Origin: VYFG01 sp965221795
GTDB taxonomy: Bacteria > Pseudomonadota > Gammaproteobacteria > Arenicellales > Poriferihabitantaceae
Direction: 5' to 3'
DNA length: 64,000 nucleotides
Assembly (NCBI GenBank): GCA_965221795.1
Contig: OZ244914.1
Span: 2,046,001 to 2,110,000 of the forward strand
In this document: one piece after another, positions 8,695-17,362 of the stretch
Numbering within the stretch: position 1 is the stretch's first letter
How the letters are laid out: the number at the start of each line of letters is the position of its first letter
Made by a program: the position numbers and the translations under genes
The notes under the pieces: generated by a model
The model's input: the letters and a program-made list of their open reading frames with translations, nothing else
The model's database searches: none
What the model was told of the DNA's origin: nothing

Positions 8695-9704
8695 CGATCT
8701 GGCGCATCCTGCCGAAAGCCGACCGGCGATTGTTCTATTCGTTGCTGTCGGCCCAGGTCGAGGCCGGGTTCGTCGCCTCTCGGGCATGCCGGGAGCTGGC
8801 GGCCCTGGAGGGCCTGCCCCGCGGCATCCATGCCCTGGCCGACGCTGGCGGCCAGGCCGAGCGCGAGGGCCATACGGTCGTCGATGGCCTGGCTCGCACG
8901 GGCCGGCTGCCGGCCGAGGATCTTGCCATCCTCACCATCGCCGAACGCTACGGGTCGCTGCCCGAAGCCCTGCGCCGCCTGTCCAGCCGGGACGAACAGA
9001 TTCCCGGTGTCTTCGGCCAGATCGTGGTCCCCAACCTGTATTTTGTGGCGATCGGGAGCCTGCTGGTGTTCCTGATCGCCAATGCCGCCGGGTTCTTCAC
9101 ACAGATGCGACTACCGGGGTTCGGCAATCCGCTCTATGATGCGTCCCTGGCACTGCAGTCCGGGTTGCCGGCGGCGCTGGGGATCGGCGGACTCGGGCTG
9201 GCCGCCGGCATCTGGATCGTGAAGTGCTCGACTGGCTCGCTGCGCCGCCTGCTGGAGCCGTTCGACACCATTGAGCGTCTGCGGATCGGCATTCGCTTCT
9301 GCTACCTGGCCGCCCTGATGGCGCACAATGGAGCCGTCGGCAAGGTGATTCTGGAAAACATGGCGGAAATCTTCCGCAAAGACCGGTATCTCCATCACCA
9401 TGCAGTGCGGGCCCACGGCCGGATCGTCTCCGAAGGAGCCCGTCTGGAGGATGCGCTCGCCGATGGCGTCCTCAAGCCCCGCTATGCGGCGATGCTCGGC
9501 GGTCTCGTGCCCGGTGGCACCCTGGAGCGCTATGAAATGGGCTACCGGACCCTGGCCGAAGTCCAGCGACAGATGCTGGACCGCCAGCTCGGGCTGCTGG
9601 TCCGGCTGGTCCGGATCCTGCTGCTCGGCGGCATCCTGCTCGGCTTTGCCCAACTGCTGGACGGAATCTACAGCATGTACGACAGCGTCAGCACCTATGC
9701 GTAG
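8691..9704 (+). CDS. pilR: PilR: inner-membrane pilus platform protein (T2SF domain)
   Basis: 337 residues with the two-half architecture of the GspF/PilC family: a cytoplasmic helical domain (residues 1-110), membrane segments at about 113-133 and 159-178, a second cytoplasmic domain (about 185-300), and a last membrane segment at about 303-322. It forms the platform that PilQ drives. It starts by ATGA overlap with pilQ. After its stop the tight overlaps end: a 53-bp gap with a T-rich tract and a clear ribosome binding site precedes the pilin gene, which is probably expressed at a higher level. Confidence 0.88.
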   Translation: MTIWRILPKADRRLFYSLLSAQVEAGFVASRACRELAALEGLPRGIHALADAGGQAEREGHTVVDGLARTGRLPAEDLAILTIAERYGSLPEALRRLSSRDEQIPGVFGQIVVPNLYFVAIGSLLVFLIANAAGFFTQMRLPGFGNPLYDASLALQSGLPAALGIGGLGLAAGIWIVKCSTGSLRRLLEPFDTIERLRIGIRFCYLAALMAHNGAVGKVILENMAEIFRKDRYLHHHAVRAHGRIVSEGARLEDALADGVLKPRYAAMLGGLVPGGTLERYEMGYRTLAEVQRQMLDRQLGLLVRLVRILLLGGILLGFAQLLDGIYSMYDSVSTYA

Positions 9705-9745
9705 TCGATCTTCATTTCCCTTTTTTTTTCAACTCAACCCTTCTC

Positions 9746-9750
9746 AGGAG
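9746..9750 (+). promoter_or_regulatory. Strong ribosome binding site for the major pilin
   Basis: AGGAG sits 7 bp before the ATG at 9758. It is the best Shine-Dalgarno in the pilus operon, where most other genes rely on overlap coupling. A run of nine T at 9721-9729 lies just upstream, and the site fixes the pilS start. Confidence 0.7.
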
Positions 9751-9757
9751 ACTTCCC

Positions 9758-10246
9758 ATGATGGAACCCACTTTCCCTGCCTGCCCGGATCGCCGTACAG
9801 CAGGCTTCAGTCTCGTCGAAGCCCTCGCCGTCCTGGCCGTGGCCGCAATGGTGATTGCCTTCGCAGTGCCGAAAATCCAGGAGATGTTCTTCAACACCAA
9901 TGTCGAACAGGCCTATTCCGAAGTCGTCGACCTGGTCATCGCCGGACAGCGCTACCGCAGCGTCAACAGCGACTATGCCGGGATTACCGTGAAGAAGCTG
10001 AAGGATGACGGCTATGGACTGCAAAAATACACCGATGGGGACGGCGAGAACGCCTATGGTCTCGACATCACCATCACCCCCAAAAGCTCGAATGCGGATG
10101 CCGAAATCACCTACCAGTTTGATGCGGCAGAGGCCTGTGAGCAGATCGAGGCCCGGCTCGGCAACATCAAGGCCGTCAAGAGTTCGCCGGCACCGGCCTG
10201 CGCCGCTTCGTCCGGAGTCCATACCCTGACCTTCCAGATCAACTGA
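9758..10246 (+). CDS. pilS: PilS: major type IVb prepilin
   Basis: 162 residues. The prepilin signature is clear: a leader of about 14 residues ending in Gly, then FSLVEALAVLAVAAMVI, with Glu at mature position +5 and a hydrophobic helix. The C-terminal half has two Cys residues (near 128 and 149) that could form the usual pilin disulphide loop. PilU in this operon would cleave and methylate it; PilQ and PilR would assemble it. The start at 9758 follows a good AGGAG site; the ATG 3 bp later is also possible. Size fits PilS of R64 and PAPI-1. Confidence 0.88.
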   Translation: MMEPTFPACPDRRTAGFSLVEALAVLAVAAMVIAFAVPKIQEMFFNTNVEQAYSEVVDLVIAGQRYRSVNSDYAGITVKKLKDDGYGLQKYTDGDGENAYGLDITITPKSSNADAEITYQFDAAEACEQIEARLGNIKAVKSSPAPACAASSGVHTLTFQIN

Positions 10247-10249
10247 CGA

Positions 10250-10714
10250 TTGAGCCCGGTGTCGCTGGCTCGTACCGCCATCGTGCTGTCCCTGCTGACC
10301 ATGGCCGCCGCTGCAGGGGTCCGGTTCTGGCTGGACCGTGCTGCCGAGGCCGCCCTGCAGGCGGACCTGGCGGCTGTTCGCGTCGTGGCGGAGGCGTATG
10401 TGCGGCACTTCTGCGGCACGACCGGGCCCACTTCCCCGGAATCCCTCCTCCAGGCCGCCCAGCGGCTGGGCGAAGATCCTCCGGGGGTCGCCGCTCCGGA
10501 CCGCTGGAGCCTGCAGTGGACGGCCCGCCCGGGCGGTGCCGGAGCCGTGGTCCGGATCCGGTACCGGCTGGGATCGGAAGAGGTGGGTCGGGCACTCTTT
10601 GCCAGCCTCCCCGGAGCGACCGAATCGGGCGGTACGATCGAAATCCCCGTACCGCGCCGGCTGGACGGCAATCGGTCCGGCTTCCGCTGGCTGATGTCCG
10701 ATGTTCCCTGCTGA
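10250..10714 (+). CDS. PilM-like small inner-membrane pilus protein
   Basis: 154 residues from a TTG at 10250, three bases after the pilS stop; a GTG at 10259 is an alternative. One N-terminal membrane helix (about residues 9-27, VLSLLTMAAAAGVRFWL) is followed by a helix (LAAVRVVAEAYVRHF) and a beta-rich C-terminal part. This plan (short anchor, helix, small periplasmic domain) resembles PilM of R64-type pili, which has a similar length, though in R64 it lies elsewhere in the operon. A pilin-like minor component is the alternative; no GF(S/T)xxE prepilin motif is present, which argues against it. Confidence 0.5.
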   Translation: MSPVSLARTAIVLSLLTMAAAAGVRFWLDRAAEAALQADLAAVRVVAEAYVRHFCGTTGPTSPESLLQAAQRLGEDPPGVAAPDRWSLQWTARPGGAGAVVRIRYRLGSEEVGRALFASLPGATESGGTIEIPVPRRLDGNRSGFRWLMSDVPC

Positions 10715-11693
10715 GCAAGCAATCCGCAGGACGAGCCTCGCCCTGGGCCTCGCTGTCCTGGCGGTTGCCCTCGGGCTGGCCCTCGACCCGGACGGCTTCC
10801 GGATCGTGGCCGGAATGCCGGTGCGCTGGGGACGGTCATGGACTCTCCCGGAACTGACCGCGATCGCCGGGATCGGACTGGTGCTGGGCGGTTACCTGAA
10901 CGTTGTCATCCACCGGCTGCCGCGATGGGAAGCAATGCGACTCCGGCGGCAGGCCTGGGCCGACCTCGGCGATGAGGCCGCCGCAAGGCGGGAAGCGCCA
11001 TCCCTGCCGCCGGATGTCGTGACAGGACGGTCCCGCTGCGTCCATTGTCAGGCTCCCATCCCCCTCTGGCTGGCGACTCCGTTGCTCGGCTGGTGTGGGT
11101 TGCGTGGCCGGTCCGCCTGTTGCGGCCAGCCGATTCCGCTGCGCTATCCACTGGTCGAGTTGGTGACCATGATCCTGGTCATCGCCCTGGCCGTCCGCTT
11201 CGGCGTCGACCCCCGGCTACCCGCTGCGATCGTCCTGGCCGCAGCGCTGATGGCCCTGGCGGTGATTGACCAGGAACAGGGAATCCTCCCGGACCGTCTC
11301 ACCTTGCCCCTGCTGTGGTATGGCCTTGCGGTCAATGCCCTGGGAGCCTTCGTATTCCCCGGGCAGGCGATCGGCGGTGCCATCGCCGGCTACCTGGGGA
11401 TTCGTGCGGTCCGCGCGGTCCATGCCCGGTTCACCGGACGGATCGGCCTGGGCCTTGGCGATGCCAAACTCGTCGCCGCCCTGGGGGCCTGGACCGGTCC
11501 CGAGGGCCTGCTGCACCTCGTGCCCGTAGCGACCCTGGCTGCGGTCGGGGTCCTGGGAATCCGAACCCTCTTCGGTCGCGCCGGACGACACCAGCGCCAT
11601 CCCCTGGGCCCCTGGCTGGTCGGGGCGGCGTTGGCCTGGGGGCTGGCTCCCGACGCCCTGCGTGCCGGATTCGATGTCCTCTTCCGATCCTGA
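10701..11693 (+). CDS. pilU: PilU: type IV prepilin peptidase / methyltransferase
   Basis: 330 residues, polytopic. The family features are all visible: an N-terminal NVVIHRLPRWE segment, two Cys pairs (CVHC near residue 113 and a CC pair near 139) that usually bind zinc, and the two catalytic aspartates of GxGD peptidases, Asp190 (VIDQEQGILPDRLT) and Asp254 (GLGLGDAKL). It cleaves the prepilin leader and, with the Cys domain, N-methylates the first residue. It overlaps the upstream small gene by 14 bp. Likely substrates are PilS and the two PilV-like proteins that follow. Confidence 0.9.
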   Translation: MFPAEQAIRRTSLALGLAVLAVALGLALDPDGFRIVAGMPVRWGRSWTLPELTAIAGIGLVLGGYLNVVIHRLPRWEAMRLRRQAWADLGDEAAARREAPSLPPDVVTGRSRCVHCQAPIPLWLATPLLGWCGLRGRSACCGQPIPLRYPLVELVTMILVIALAVRFGVDPRLPAAIVLAAALMALAVIDQEQGILPDRLTLPLLWYGLAVNALGAFVFPGQAIGGAIAGYLGIRAVRAVHARFTGRIGLGLGDAKLVAALGAWTGPEGLLHLVPVATLAAVGVLGIRTLFGRAGRHQRHPLGPWLVGAALAWGLAPDALRAGFDVLFRS

Positions 11694-11700
11694 CTGCCCC

Positions 11701-12501
11701 ATGCTTTTCGGTTCGCCCATTCCCGATTCCGCTGGTCGCCAGCGCGGCTTCGGCCTCCTCGACGCCACCGTGATCCTCCTGGTTACCGCTGTACTGGTGG
11801 CGTTGTTCACTCGCGAGCTCGAACGATCCCTGGAACGCGCTCAGATCGACCAGACCCGTACCGGAGTTCTCCTCCTGGCTGAGGCCCTGTTCGCCTATCG
11901 GATCCAGAACCGCGAGTGGCCGACCGATGTCGGTTCGCTGGCCGCCTATGCGCCGGCCTTCCAGTCCGGCGGTCGCAATGGCGTCGGCCAGCCCTACGCG
12001 CTGGTGCCGCCAACGCCTCTGACGGCCAACGAATCGATCGTCATTCGGACCGACGGACTGACGGCGGACCATGCCGAACGGGTCCGCCGCGAGTTTCCGG
12101 GCACTGCCTCGGTCTCCGGTACCGTCGTCTCCGTCGAGATCCCGGTGCCCGGGCACGAACCCGCACGGGACTCCCTGCTCGCCCTGGATGGTTCGCGGCC
12201 GATGAGCGGTGATCTGGGCCTCGATGCCCATGACATCGCCAATGCCGAAGAGGTCGGCGTCCGGACCGATGTCCGGGTCGGCAATCGGGTCTCCGTGACC
12301 CGGGAGATTGATGTCGGCAGCCGGATCATCGTTGGTGGTGAAGCTGTTGCCCCCGGCATCATCCGGTTCCTCAACGGTGCCGGCAGCCTCGGCTGCTCGG
12401 GTGACGACCGGGTCACCATCAGCGGTACCACCGCCCGTTGCGCCCCGCTGCCGGACTGTCCGGTCTGTCCCGTCTGCCCGCCACCGGTCCTCTGCCCCTG
12501 A
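11701..12501 (+). CDS. Short PilV-like tip pilin ending in a Cys-Pro tail
   Basis: 266 residues from the ATG at 11701, 7 bp after pilU (an in-frame ATG at 11662 lies inside pilU). It has a prepilin-type N-terminus, RG then FGLLDATVILLVTAVLVAL, with Asp at +5 where Glu is usual. The next part (about residues 40-170) aligns with the first 190 residues of the downstream PilV-like protein, including NGVGQP, VIRTD, EIPVPGHEPA and a DLGLDAHDIAN segment. It then stops after a tail with four Cys among prolines. The stop overlaps the next start (TGATG). It may be a minor tip pilin or the shaft half of a PilV without an adhesin. Confidence 0.72.
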   Translation: MLFGSPIPDSAGRQRGFGLLDATVILLVTAVLVALFTRELERSLERAQIDQTRTGVLLLAEALFAYRIQNREWPTDVGSLAAYAPAFQSGGRNGVGQPYALVPPTPLTANESIVIRTDGLTADHAERVRREFPGTASVSGTVVSVEIPVPGHEPARDSLLALDGSRPMSGDLGLDAHDIANAEEVGVRTDVRVGNRVSVTREIDVGSRIIVGGEAVAPGIIRFLNGAGSLGCSGDDRVTISGTTARCAPLPDCPVCPVCPPPVLCP

Positions 12502-14891
12502 TGGTTTCCATGCCACACTCCGCTTTCCCCATCGACGAACATCCCGATCCGTACCGCCCCTTCGAGCGTCAGCACGGCTTCGGCTTCCTCATCGCCACCG
12601 GTGCCCTCGCGGTTGTCTCGCTGCTGCTGGGTGCGTGGTATACGGCCGTCACCGGGGAAGAGGAATCCCGAGCGGTCGAGCAGACCCATGCCATCCTCAT
12701 TCAGACCGCCGAGGCACTCTATGCCTACCGACTGGCGCACGACAATACCTGGCCGAGCGCCCTGTCCGACCTGGCAACGCAGGCTCCGGCCCTGGCGGCT
12801 TCGGCCCGCAACGGTGTGGGGCAGCCCCTGACCCTGGCTCCGCAGACGCCCACCACCCCCTTGGATCATCCGACCGCACCTCTGGTGATCCGGACCGACC
12901 TCCTCACCGCCGGTCTCGCCCGGCGCGTCCGCGCCGAATTTCCCGGCCAGGCCCGGGCCGGCTCCGGCTCTGTGGTCGAGATCGAAATCCCGGTGCCCGG
13001 CCATGAACCGGCGACCCGGGTGCAGGAACTCCTGGTCCGCGACGGCACCCGTACCATGCGCGGAACCCTGGACATGGACGGCCACGCCATCCACGATGTC
13101 GGCAACTTCCGGATTCATGACCGACTGACCATCGGCCGGGATCTGCAGGTCGGCAATGAACTGAGGGTCGGCGACGGGATTACCATCGGCGGGGAGACGC
13201 TGGACATCCGCGATACCCGTTTCCTGCTGCAGATGGCGGCCCTGAACTGCGGTCCGGACGAATTCCTGTTCATCGCCGGCGGCGTGCCGTCCTGCCGGCG
13301 GATCGACCGCACCGCTTCGCCTGCGTCCACACCGACGCCTATACCAACGCCGGTGTCGCCATCGGTGCCCGGGATTTCCATCCGCGGTGGGCCGGCGATC
13401 ACGGAAGGCGAGGCTGCCGTGTTTACGCTGACCCCGACGGTGGCGCTGCCAGCCGCCGTCACGGTCGTAATCACCGTGGTCGACGATGCGGCGGGGGATT
13501 TCGTGGCCTCGGACGACGAAGGCCGGCAGACCCTCGTCCTGCCCGCGGGTCGGGCCGGTGCTACCTGGTCGGTACCGACAGTAGACGATTCCCTGGCCGA
13601 AGCGGATGGTCCGGTGACGGTGCGCCTGCGGAGCGGCTCCGGATATGTCCCCGATGCCCCGACGTCTGCCACCGTGACCGTGCGGGACAATGACCACACA
13701 CCGGGGATTCCCGAGGTCACGATCTCCGGCGGGGCGGCCGTCATCGAGGGCGAGGCCGCCATGGTGACCCTCCAGACCGACCGGGCCCCTGCGGTCGACC
13801 TCACGATCCAGTTGGATGTGTCGGAAGTCGGTGCAGGCGATTTCCTGACCCCTTTCGCCGAAGGGCGGCATACTGTCACCCTGGTGCGAGGGACCACCAC
13901 CGTCCCATACGCAATACCCACTTACGATGATGCCAGGATCGAAGCGGATGGTGCCATCTCGGCGCGGGTGGCCTTCGGTACCGGATACGCAGTCGGGTCG
14001 CCATCGACGGCCACCGTGAACGTGAGAGATAATGATAGGGTTGGGACACCAGCGGTCACGATCACCGGGGGAGCGGCTATCACCGAAGGGGAGGCAGCGG
14101 TCTTTACCGTTCGGGCTACCCCGACGCCCATTACTCCCCTGACGATCCGGCTCGACGTGTCAGAGCAGGGCGATTTCCTGGCTTCTGGAAGCGAAGGACA
14201 CCAGACCGTGACGATGGCCTCTGGGGCCACCCGGGTCCAATACTCCGTACTCACCATGGATGATACTGTTGACGAACCCGATGGCGCGGTCTCGGTGCAA
14301 GTGACCACCAGCACCGGGTATACGACCGGCTCGTCGGCCACGGCTACCGTCGTCGTGCGAGACAATGAGGACAGCGGATGCCCGCGACCGGACGGTCTCC
14401 ATCCCGATGCCGCCTGGGTCGGTGGCACCACCTGTGAAAGCCGCTGTGGCCCGGTTCGGGTGCGCAATGTCCTGACGCTGATCTCGGATGTCACCACCCG
14501 TCCCTACACGGCCTGGTGGCAACTGACGCCGGCTTCGGCCTGTCCGCGCATCCGGCTCGGTGGCAGCCGCCGGGGAGTCTGGCGCAGTCGCTGTGACCCT
14601 GCCGCGGCTGGCGCCCTCGGGTATCGGCGATGGTGCCAACCCTGGGCCGAACACAACTACCGGACAGACGAGGGAGCATGCGGGGTGGAAGTCTGCCTGA
14701 CGCAACCGCTGGTCTTCGATCGGCGGCGCGGCCAGGGCGAGATCAGCACCCTGGATTCCCGGTCCTGCCCGCGGCCGGGCGTGGACCGCTTTGACGCCGT
14801 GGACTGGGGCCGCTACACCTGCCCGGAGATTCCGGTGCAGCTGACCGACCGTTGGACCCGGTGCGGAGCCGATGGCTGTGCTGTTCGGTGA
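12501..14891 (+). CDS. pilV: PilV-like tip adhesin with three Calx-beta repeats
   Basis: 796 residues from the ATG at 12501, overlapping the previous stop. Domain order: prepilin-like N-terminus (GFGFLIATGALAVVSLLL), a PilV shaft domain homologous to the preceding gene (to about residue 270), a Pro/Thr/Ser linker, three Calx-beta-type repeats (about 290-400, 403-512, 517-625, each with ITEGEAA-like and VRDN(D/E) motifs), and a C-terminal Cys-rich domain with more than ten Cys. PilV proteins sit at the pilus tip and recognise recipient-cell surfaces in conjugation. Calx-beta domains bind calcium in other adhesins. No shufflon segment pairs are visible around its 3' end. Confidence 0.8.
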   Translation: MVSMPHSAFPIDEHPDPYRPFERQHGFGFLIATGALAVVSLLLGAWYTAVTGEEESRAVEQTHAILIQTAEALYAYRLAHDNTWPSALSDLATQAPALAASARNGVGQPLTLAPQTPTTPLDHPTAPLVIRTDLLTAGLARRVRAEFPGQARAGSGSVVEIEIPVPGHEPATRVQELLVRDGTRTMRGTLDMDGHAIHDVGNFRIHDRLTIGRDLQVGNELRVGDGITIGGETLDIRDTRFLLQMAALNCGPDEFLFIAGGVPSCRRIDRTASPASTPTPIPTPVSPSVPGISIRGGPAITEGEAAVFTLTPTVALPAAVTVVITVVDDAAGDFVASDDEGRQTLVLPAGRAGATWSVPTVDDSLAEADGPVTVRLRSGSGYVPDAPTSATVTVRDNDHTPGIPEVTISGGAAVIEGEAAMVTLQTDRAPAVDLTIQLDVSEVGAGDFLTPFAEGRHTVTLVRGTTTVPYAIPTYDDARIEADGAISARVAFGTGYAVGSPSTATVNVRDNDRVGTPAVTITGGAAITEGEAAVFTVRATPTPITPLTIRLDVSEQGDFLASGSEGHQTVTMASGATRVQYSVLTMDDTVDEPDGAVSVQVTTSTGYTTGSSATATVVVRDNEDSGCPRPDGLHPDAAWVGGTTCESRCGPVRVRNVLTLISDVTTRPYTAWWQLTPASACPRIRLGGSRRGVWRSRCDPAAAGALGYRRWCQPWAEHNYRTDEGACGVEVCLTQPLVFDRRRGQGEISTLDSRSCPRPGVDRFDAVDWGRYTCPEIPVQLTDRWTRCGADGCAVR

Positions 14892-15436
14892 GGCGACACA
14901 CGGTTTGACTGTAAATCAGTTGCAGAACATGGGCAATCACAACCTCTTCCTTGTGAGCATTGGCATCACGGGCGTGCAGCCCCGCATGGAGGTTTTCAGT
15001 TGCGGGCAGATCGTTGCCCGGGATTGCCTTTGACTGATGACTAGCGAAGAACAGCTATAAATATTGATATGTTTGCATCAATATACTGCCAATTAATCCA
15101 GTTGCCCCAACTATGCCCCAGCTGCAAATTTGTCTTGTTAATAATAAAGCCTCTGATATAACCGGTACAGTTTATCTGGAGCTGGATTCCGGATCTGTTC
15201 CAAGGATGAATGCTACTCAAAGTCTGTAGACTTAAAAATCGCACTCGAACCTCGCTCAGTTTCTAGGCCTCCTCTTCCATACCGCGATCATCACGAAAGA
15301 TGTTTTGCGTGTCCATGCCTGGACAGAAAAACCCCAATTAAAGAAAGTGTTGCTCCCCTCCCGACTCCGCTCCAAAGTACGAGCCAAGCCTGCTCTTCTC
15401 TCCCCGATCTCTACACAGGAATGCCTTGCTGAACAC
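14892..15436. other. Gene-free region after the pilus operon
   Basis: No convincing gene. A GC-rich hairpin (CGGGCA/TGCCCG, 15003-15020) may end pilus transcription, though no T-run follows. From about 15040 the base composition becomes clearly AT-richer, marking a junction between the pilus module and foreign DNA. An 8-bp perfect inverted repeat (ATATTGAT, 8-nt spacer, ATCAATAT) lies at 15061-15084. Confidence 0.6.
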
Positions 15437-16726
15437 TTACGGGGCTCTTGAAGAAACCGATGTTCTGGCACTGCACAAGGCACGTGTATCGCATACAGAA
15501 CACTTTTTTGCGTCGGGCCTTGGCTCAAATGTCCCACTACCGAGTGCGCGAGCGGCCTCTTGGGTTCGTGACTTGACATCTTCGATAAACGCCCCGTCCA
15601 CGGCACGGGGTATTCTCCGTCCATCATCAAGCTCATAGGTTTCGACAAAGTCGGCGGGTTGTCCGGTCAGTTCTTCATAGCCCAGTGCGTAGGTATGTAA
15701 TTGGACTTCGGTCGTTTCCTCGGCTTGCGCCCGGTCGTTTGATTTAAGGTCGACAATGGTAATTTCATCATTGTCCAGCCTTCGTACCAGATCAATCCGG
15801 CCTCTGATTGTGACACCATTTTCCAAATGGATTTCAACTTCCTTTTCGGAATACTCCACTTGGGTGAGCAGTTCTTTATTGTCTTCCAGGTATTTTCGTA
15901 CTACCCGAATCGCTGAAGTTCTCAGATCCTCGGCAAGCCTGGAAGAAGCATATGGCATATGGAGATGGGTGTTTACCAGATGATCCACTGCCGTTTGACC
16001 AACGATGCATCCATCAATCGCCTGACCGTGTACGTCTGCAAGCATATCATGGAGCGATTTCCCGTAACCAAGAGCCGGGGCAATAGGCGCATTGAAACCG
16101 CAGAGCACCTGAAGCTTGAACCGATATGGGCATTCAAAAAAGTATTTGATGTCGGAAAAGGAGAATGTGACATTTGTTACACCTTTTTTGGGTCTGGGTT
16201 CCCGACGGATCCGGTTGGAATAGTCAGGCCTGTGGCGTTTAACGAACTTGGAACGTAGAACAAATTCCCAGAATTCAGACGGTCTTCTATACAGCTGGTT
16301 ATCGGGATGAATACCATAGGTGAGGTACAAAAATTTCTGACTGCGAGTGAGAGCGACATAAAAAAGACGACGCTCATCTTCAACCATACCTTCATAACGG
16401 CACTGTTTCTTCACTCCCTCCCTAGGTAACAGGTGCCACACATTACGCCCCCCGGGTTTTTTGGCCGGGAATCGATTTCTCAGTAATGCCGGGATAAAGA
16501 CTGCAGGCCACTGCATCCCTTTGGCCTGATGGACTGTCATAATTTGAACGGCATCAGGATTGTTATAGCTTTTTTCTTGCCACCCCTCTGGATAAGCCCA
16601 GAAAGCTCGAAAAATTGGTAGCCAGGGCTCTCGCCATAATGGAAAGCGCATTATGCTCTGGGCAGAAAGGTGTAGTTCTACTCTCGATGGAATCCATCCG
16701 AGTGAATCGACAGTTCGCTCATCAAA
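15437..16726 (-). pseudogene. 5'-truncated UvrD/RecB-type helicase-nuclease
   Basis: The minus-strand frame is open from a stop near 16727 to 15437, with an ATG at 16651. It encodes only the C-terminal part of a superfamily 1 helicase fused to a PD-(D/E)XK nuclease: motif V (QIMTVHQAKGMQWP), motif VI (RRLFYVALTRS), then the nuclease (FSFSDIKYFFECPYRFKL, GRIDLVRR, IVDLKS). A CSVCDTRALC cluster completes the four-Cys iron-sulphur arrangement. Walker A and motifs Ia-IV are missing. The truncated end points at the serine recombinase gene about 80 bp away, so an insertion or deletion there probably removed the 5' part. Composition is AT-richer than the pilus operon. Confidence 0.75.
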
Positions 16727-16807
16727 TCAAATCTACACCATTTTCAGGGATTGTAATGCAAAACATGGTTGTCTGGGTCAATGATCATGGTCAGCCGGCA
16801 ATGCTCA

Positions 16808-17362
16808 TCATCTCTCAGCCTCGACATACTTGTAGAGCGTCGGCCTGGAGATGCCCATCATCTCGCAGATCTGCCGGACGGTATGCTGCTTCTCTTCATA
16901 GAGCCTGACCGCCAGCTTGCGCCTGTCGGTATCGAGAGCCTTGGGCCTTCCTCCGACCTTTCCGCGAGCTCGGGCGGCTTTCAGCCCGGCCTTGGTGCGT
17001 TCGCGGATCAGGTTCCGCTCGAACTCGGCCAGCGCTCCGAAGATGTGAAACACCAGCCTCCCGGTGCTTGACGATGTGTCGATGGACTCATGGATGCTCA
17101 TTAAGCCGATTCCCCGGGACTCCATTTCCCCCACTATTTTAATCAGATGCGCAAGCGACCGGCCCAGCCGATCCAACCTCCACACCACTAGGATATCGCC
17201 TTCACGGATGAACGCCAGCGCATCCGAAAGGCCCTGGCGCTCGGACTTGGTGCCGCTTGTGCGGTCCTCGAATATCCGTTCGCACCCGGCAGCATGCAGG
17301 GCGTCTCTCTGAAGCGACAGATTTTGGTCGTCGGTGGAGACTCTGGCATAGCCGATTTTCAT
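16808..17362 (-). CDS. Serine recombinase (resolvase/invertase family)
   Basis: 184 residues from the ATG at 17362 (an upstream in-frame ATG at 17404 would add 14 residues without homology). The catalytic domain starts MKIGYARVST with the nucleophile Ser9. It contains the VWRLDRLGRSLAHL segment and the STGRLVFHIFGALAEFERNLIRERT helix, and ends in a helix-turn-helix (TVRQICEMMGISRPTLYKYV). This is the short Tn3-resolvase/Hin-Pin type that resolves or inverts DNA between short palindromic sites. A 14-bp palindrome lies 131 bp upstream of its start. It could serve a transposon that cut the helicase gene beside it; no terminal repeats were found. Confidence 0.85.
   Translation of the reverse strand: MKIGYARVSTDDQNLSLQRDALHAAGCERIFEDRTSGTKSERQGLSDALAFIREGDILVVWRLDRLGRSLAHLIKIVGEMESRGIGLMSIHESIDTSSSTGRLVFHIFGALAEFERNLIRERTKAGLKAARARGKVGGRPKALDTDRRKLAVRLYEEKQHTVRQICEMMGISRPTLYKYVEAER

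Noticed and set aside
6616..8787. 723-codon minus-strand frame opposite pilQ
   Set aside because: Antisense of a clear ATPase gene; composition is typical of the complement of GC-rich codons.
11994..13871. 625-codon minus-strand frame opposite the pilV genes
   Set aside because: Complement of the Calx-beta region; no start site or motif.
14625..14660. GTGCCAACCCTGG, similar to the R64 shufflon sfx site
   Set aside because: Single imperfect copy inside the coding sequence for the Cys-rich end; shufflons need several inverted copies.
12501..14891. Calx-beta repeats as possible DNA recombination substrates
   Set aside because: The three repeats are similar in protein but diverged in codons, so homologous exchange among them is unlikely.
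14900..14930. GACTGTAAATC, like a tRNA-Tyr anticodon arm
   Set aside because: No acceptor, D or T arm can be formed around it; chance match of 11 bases.
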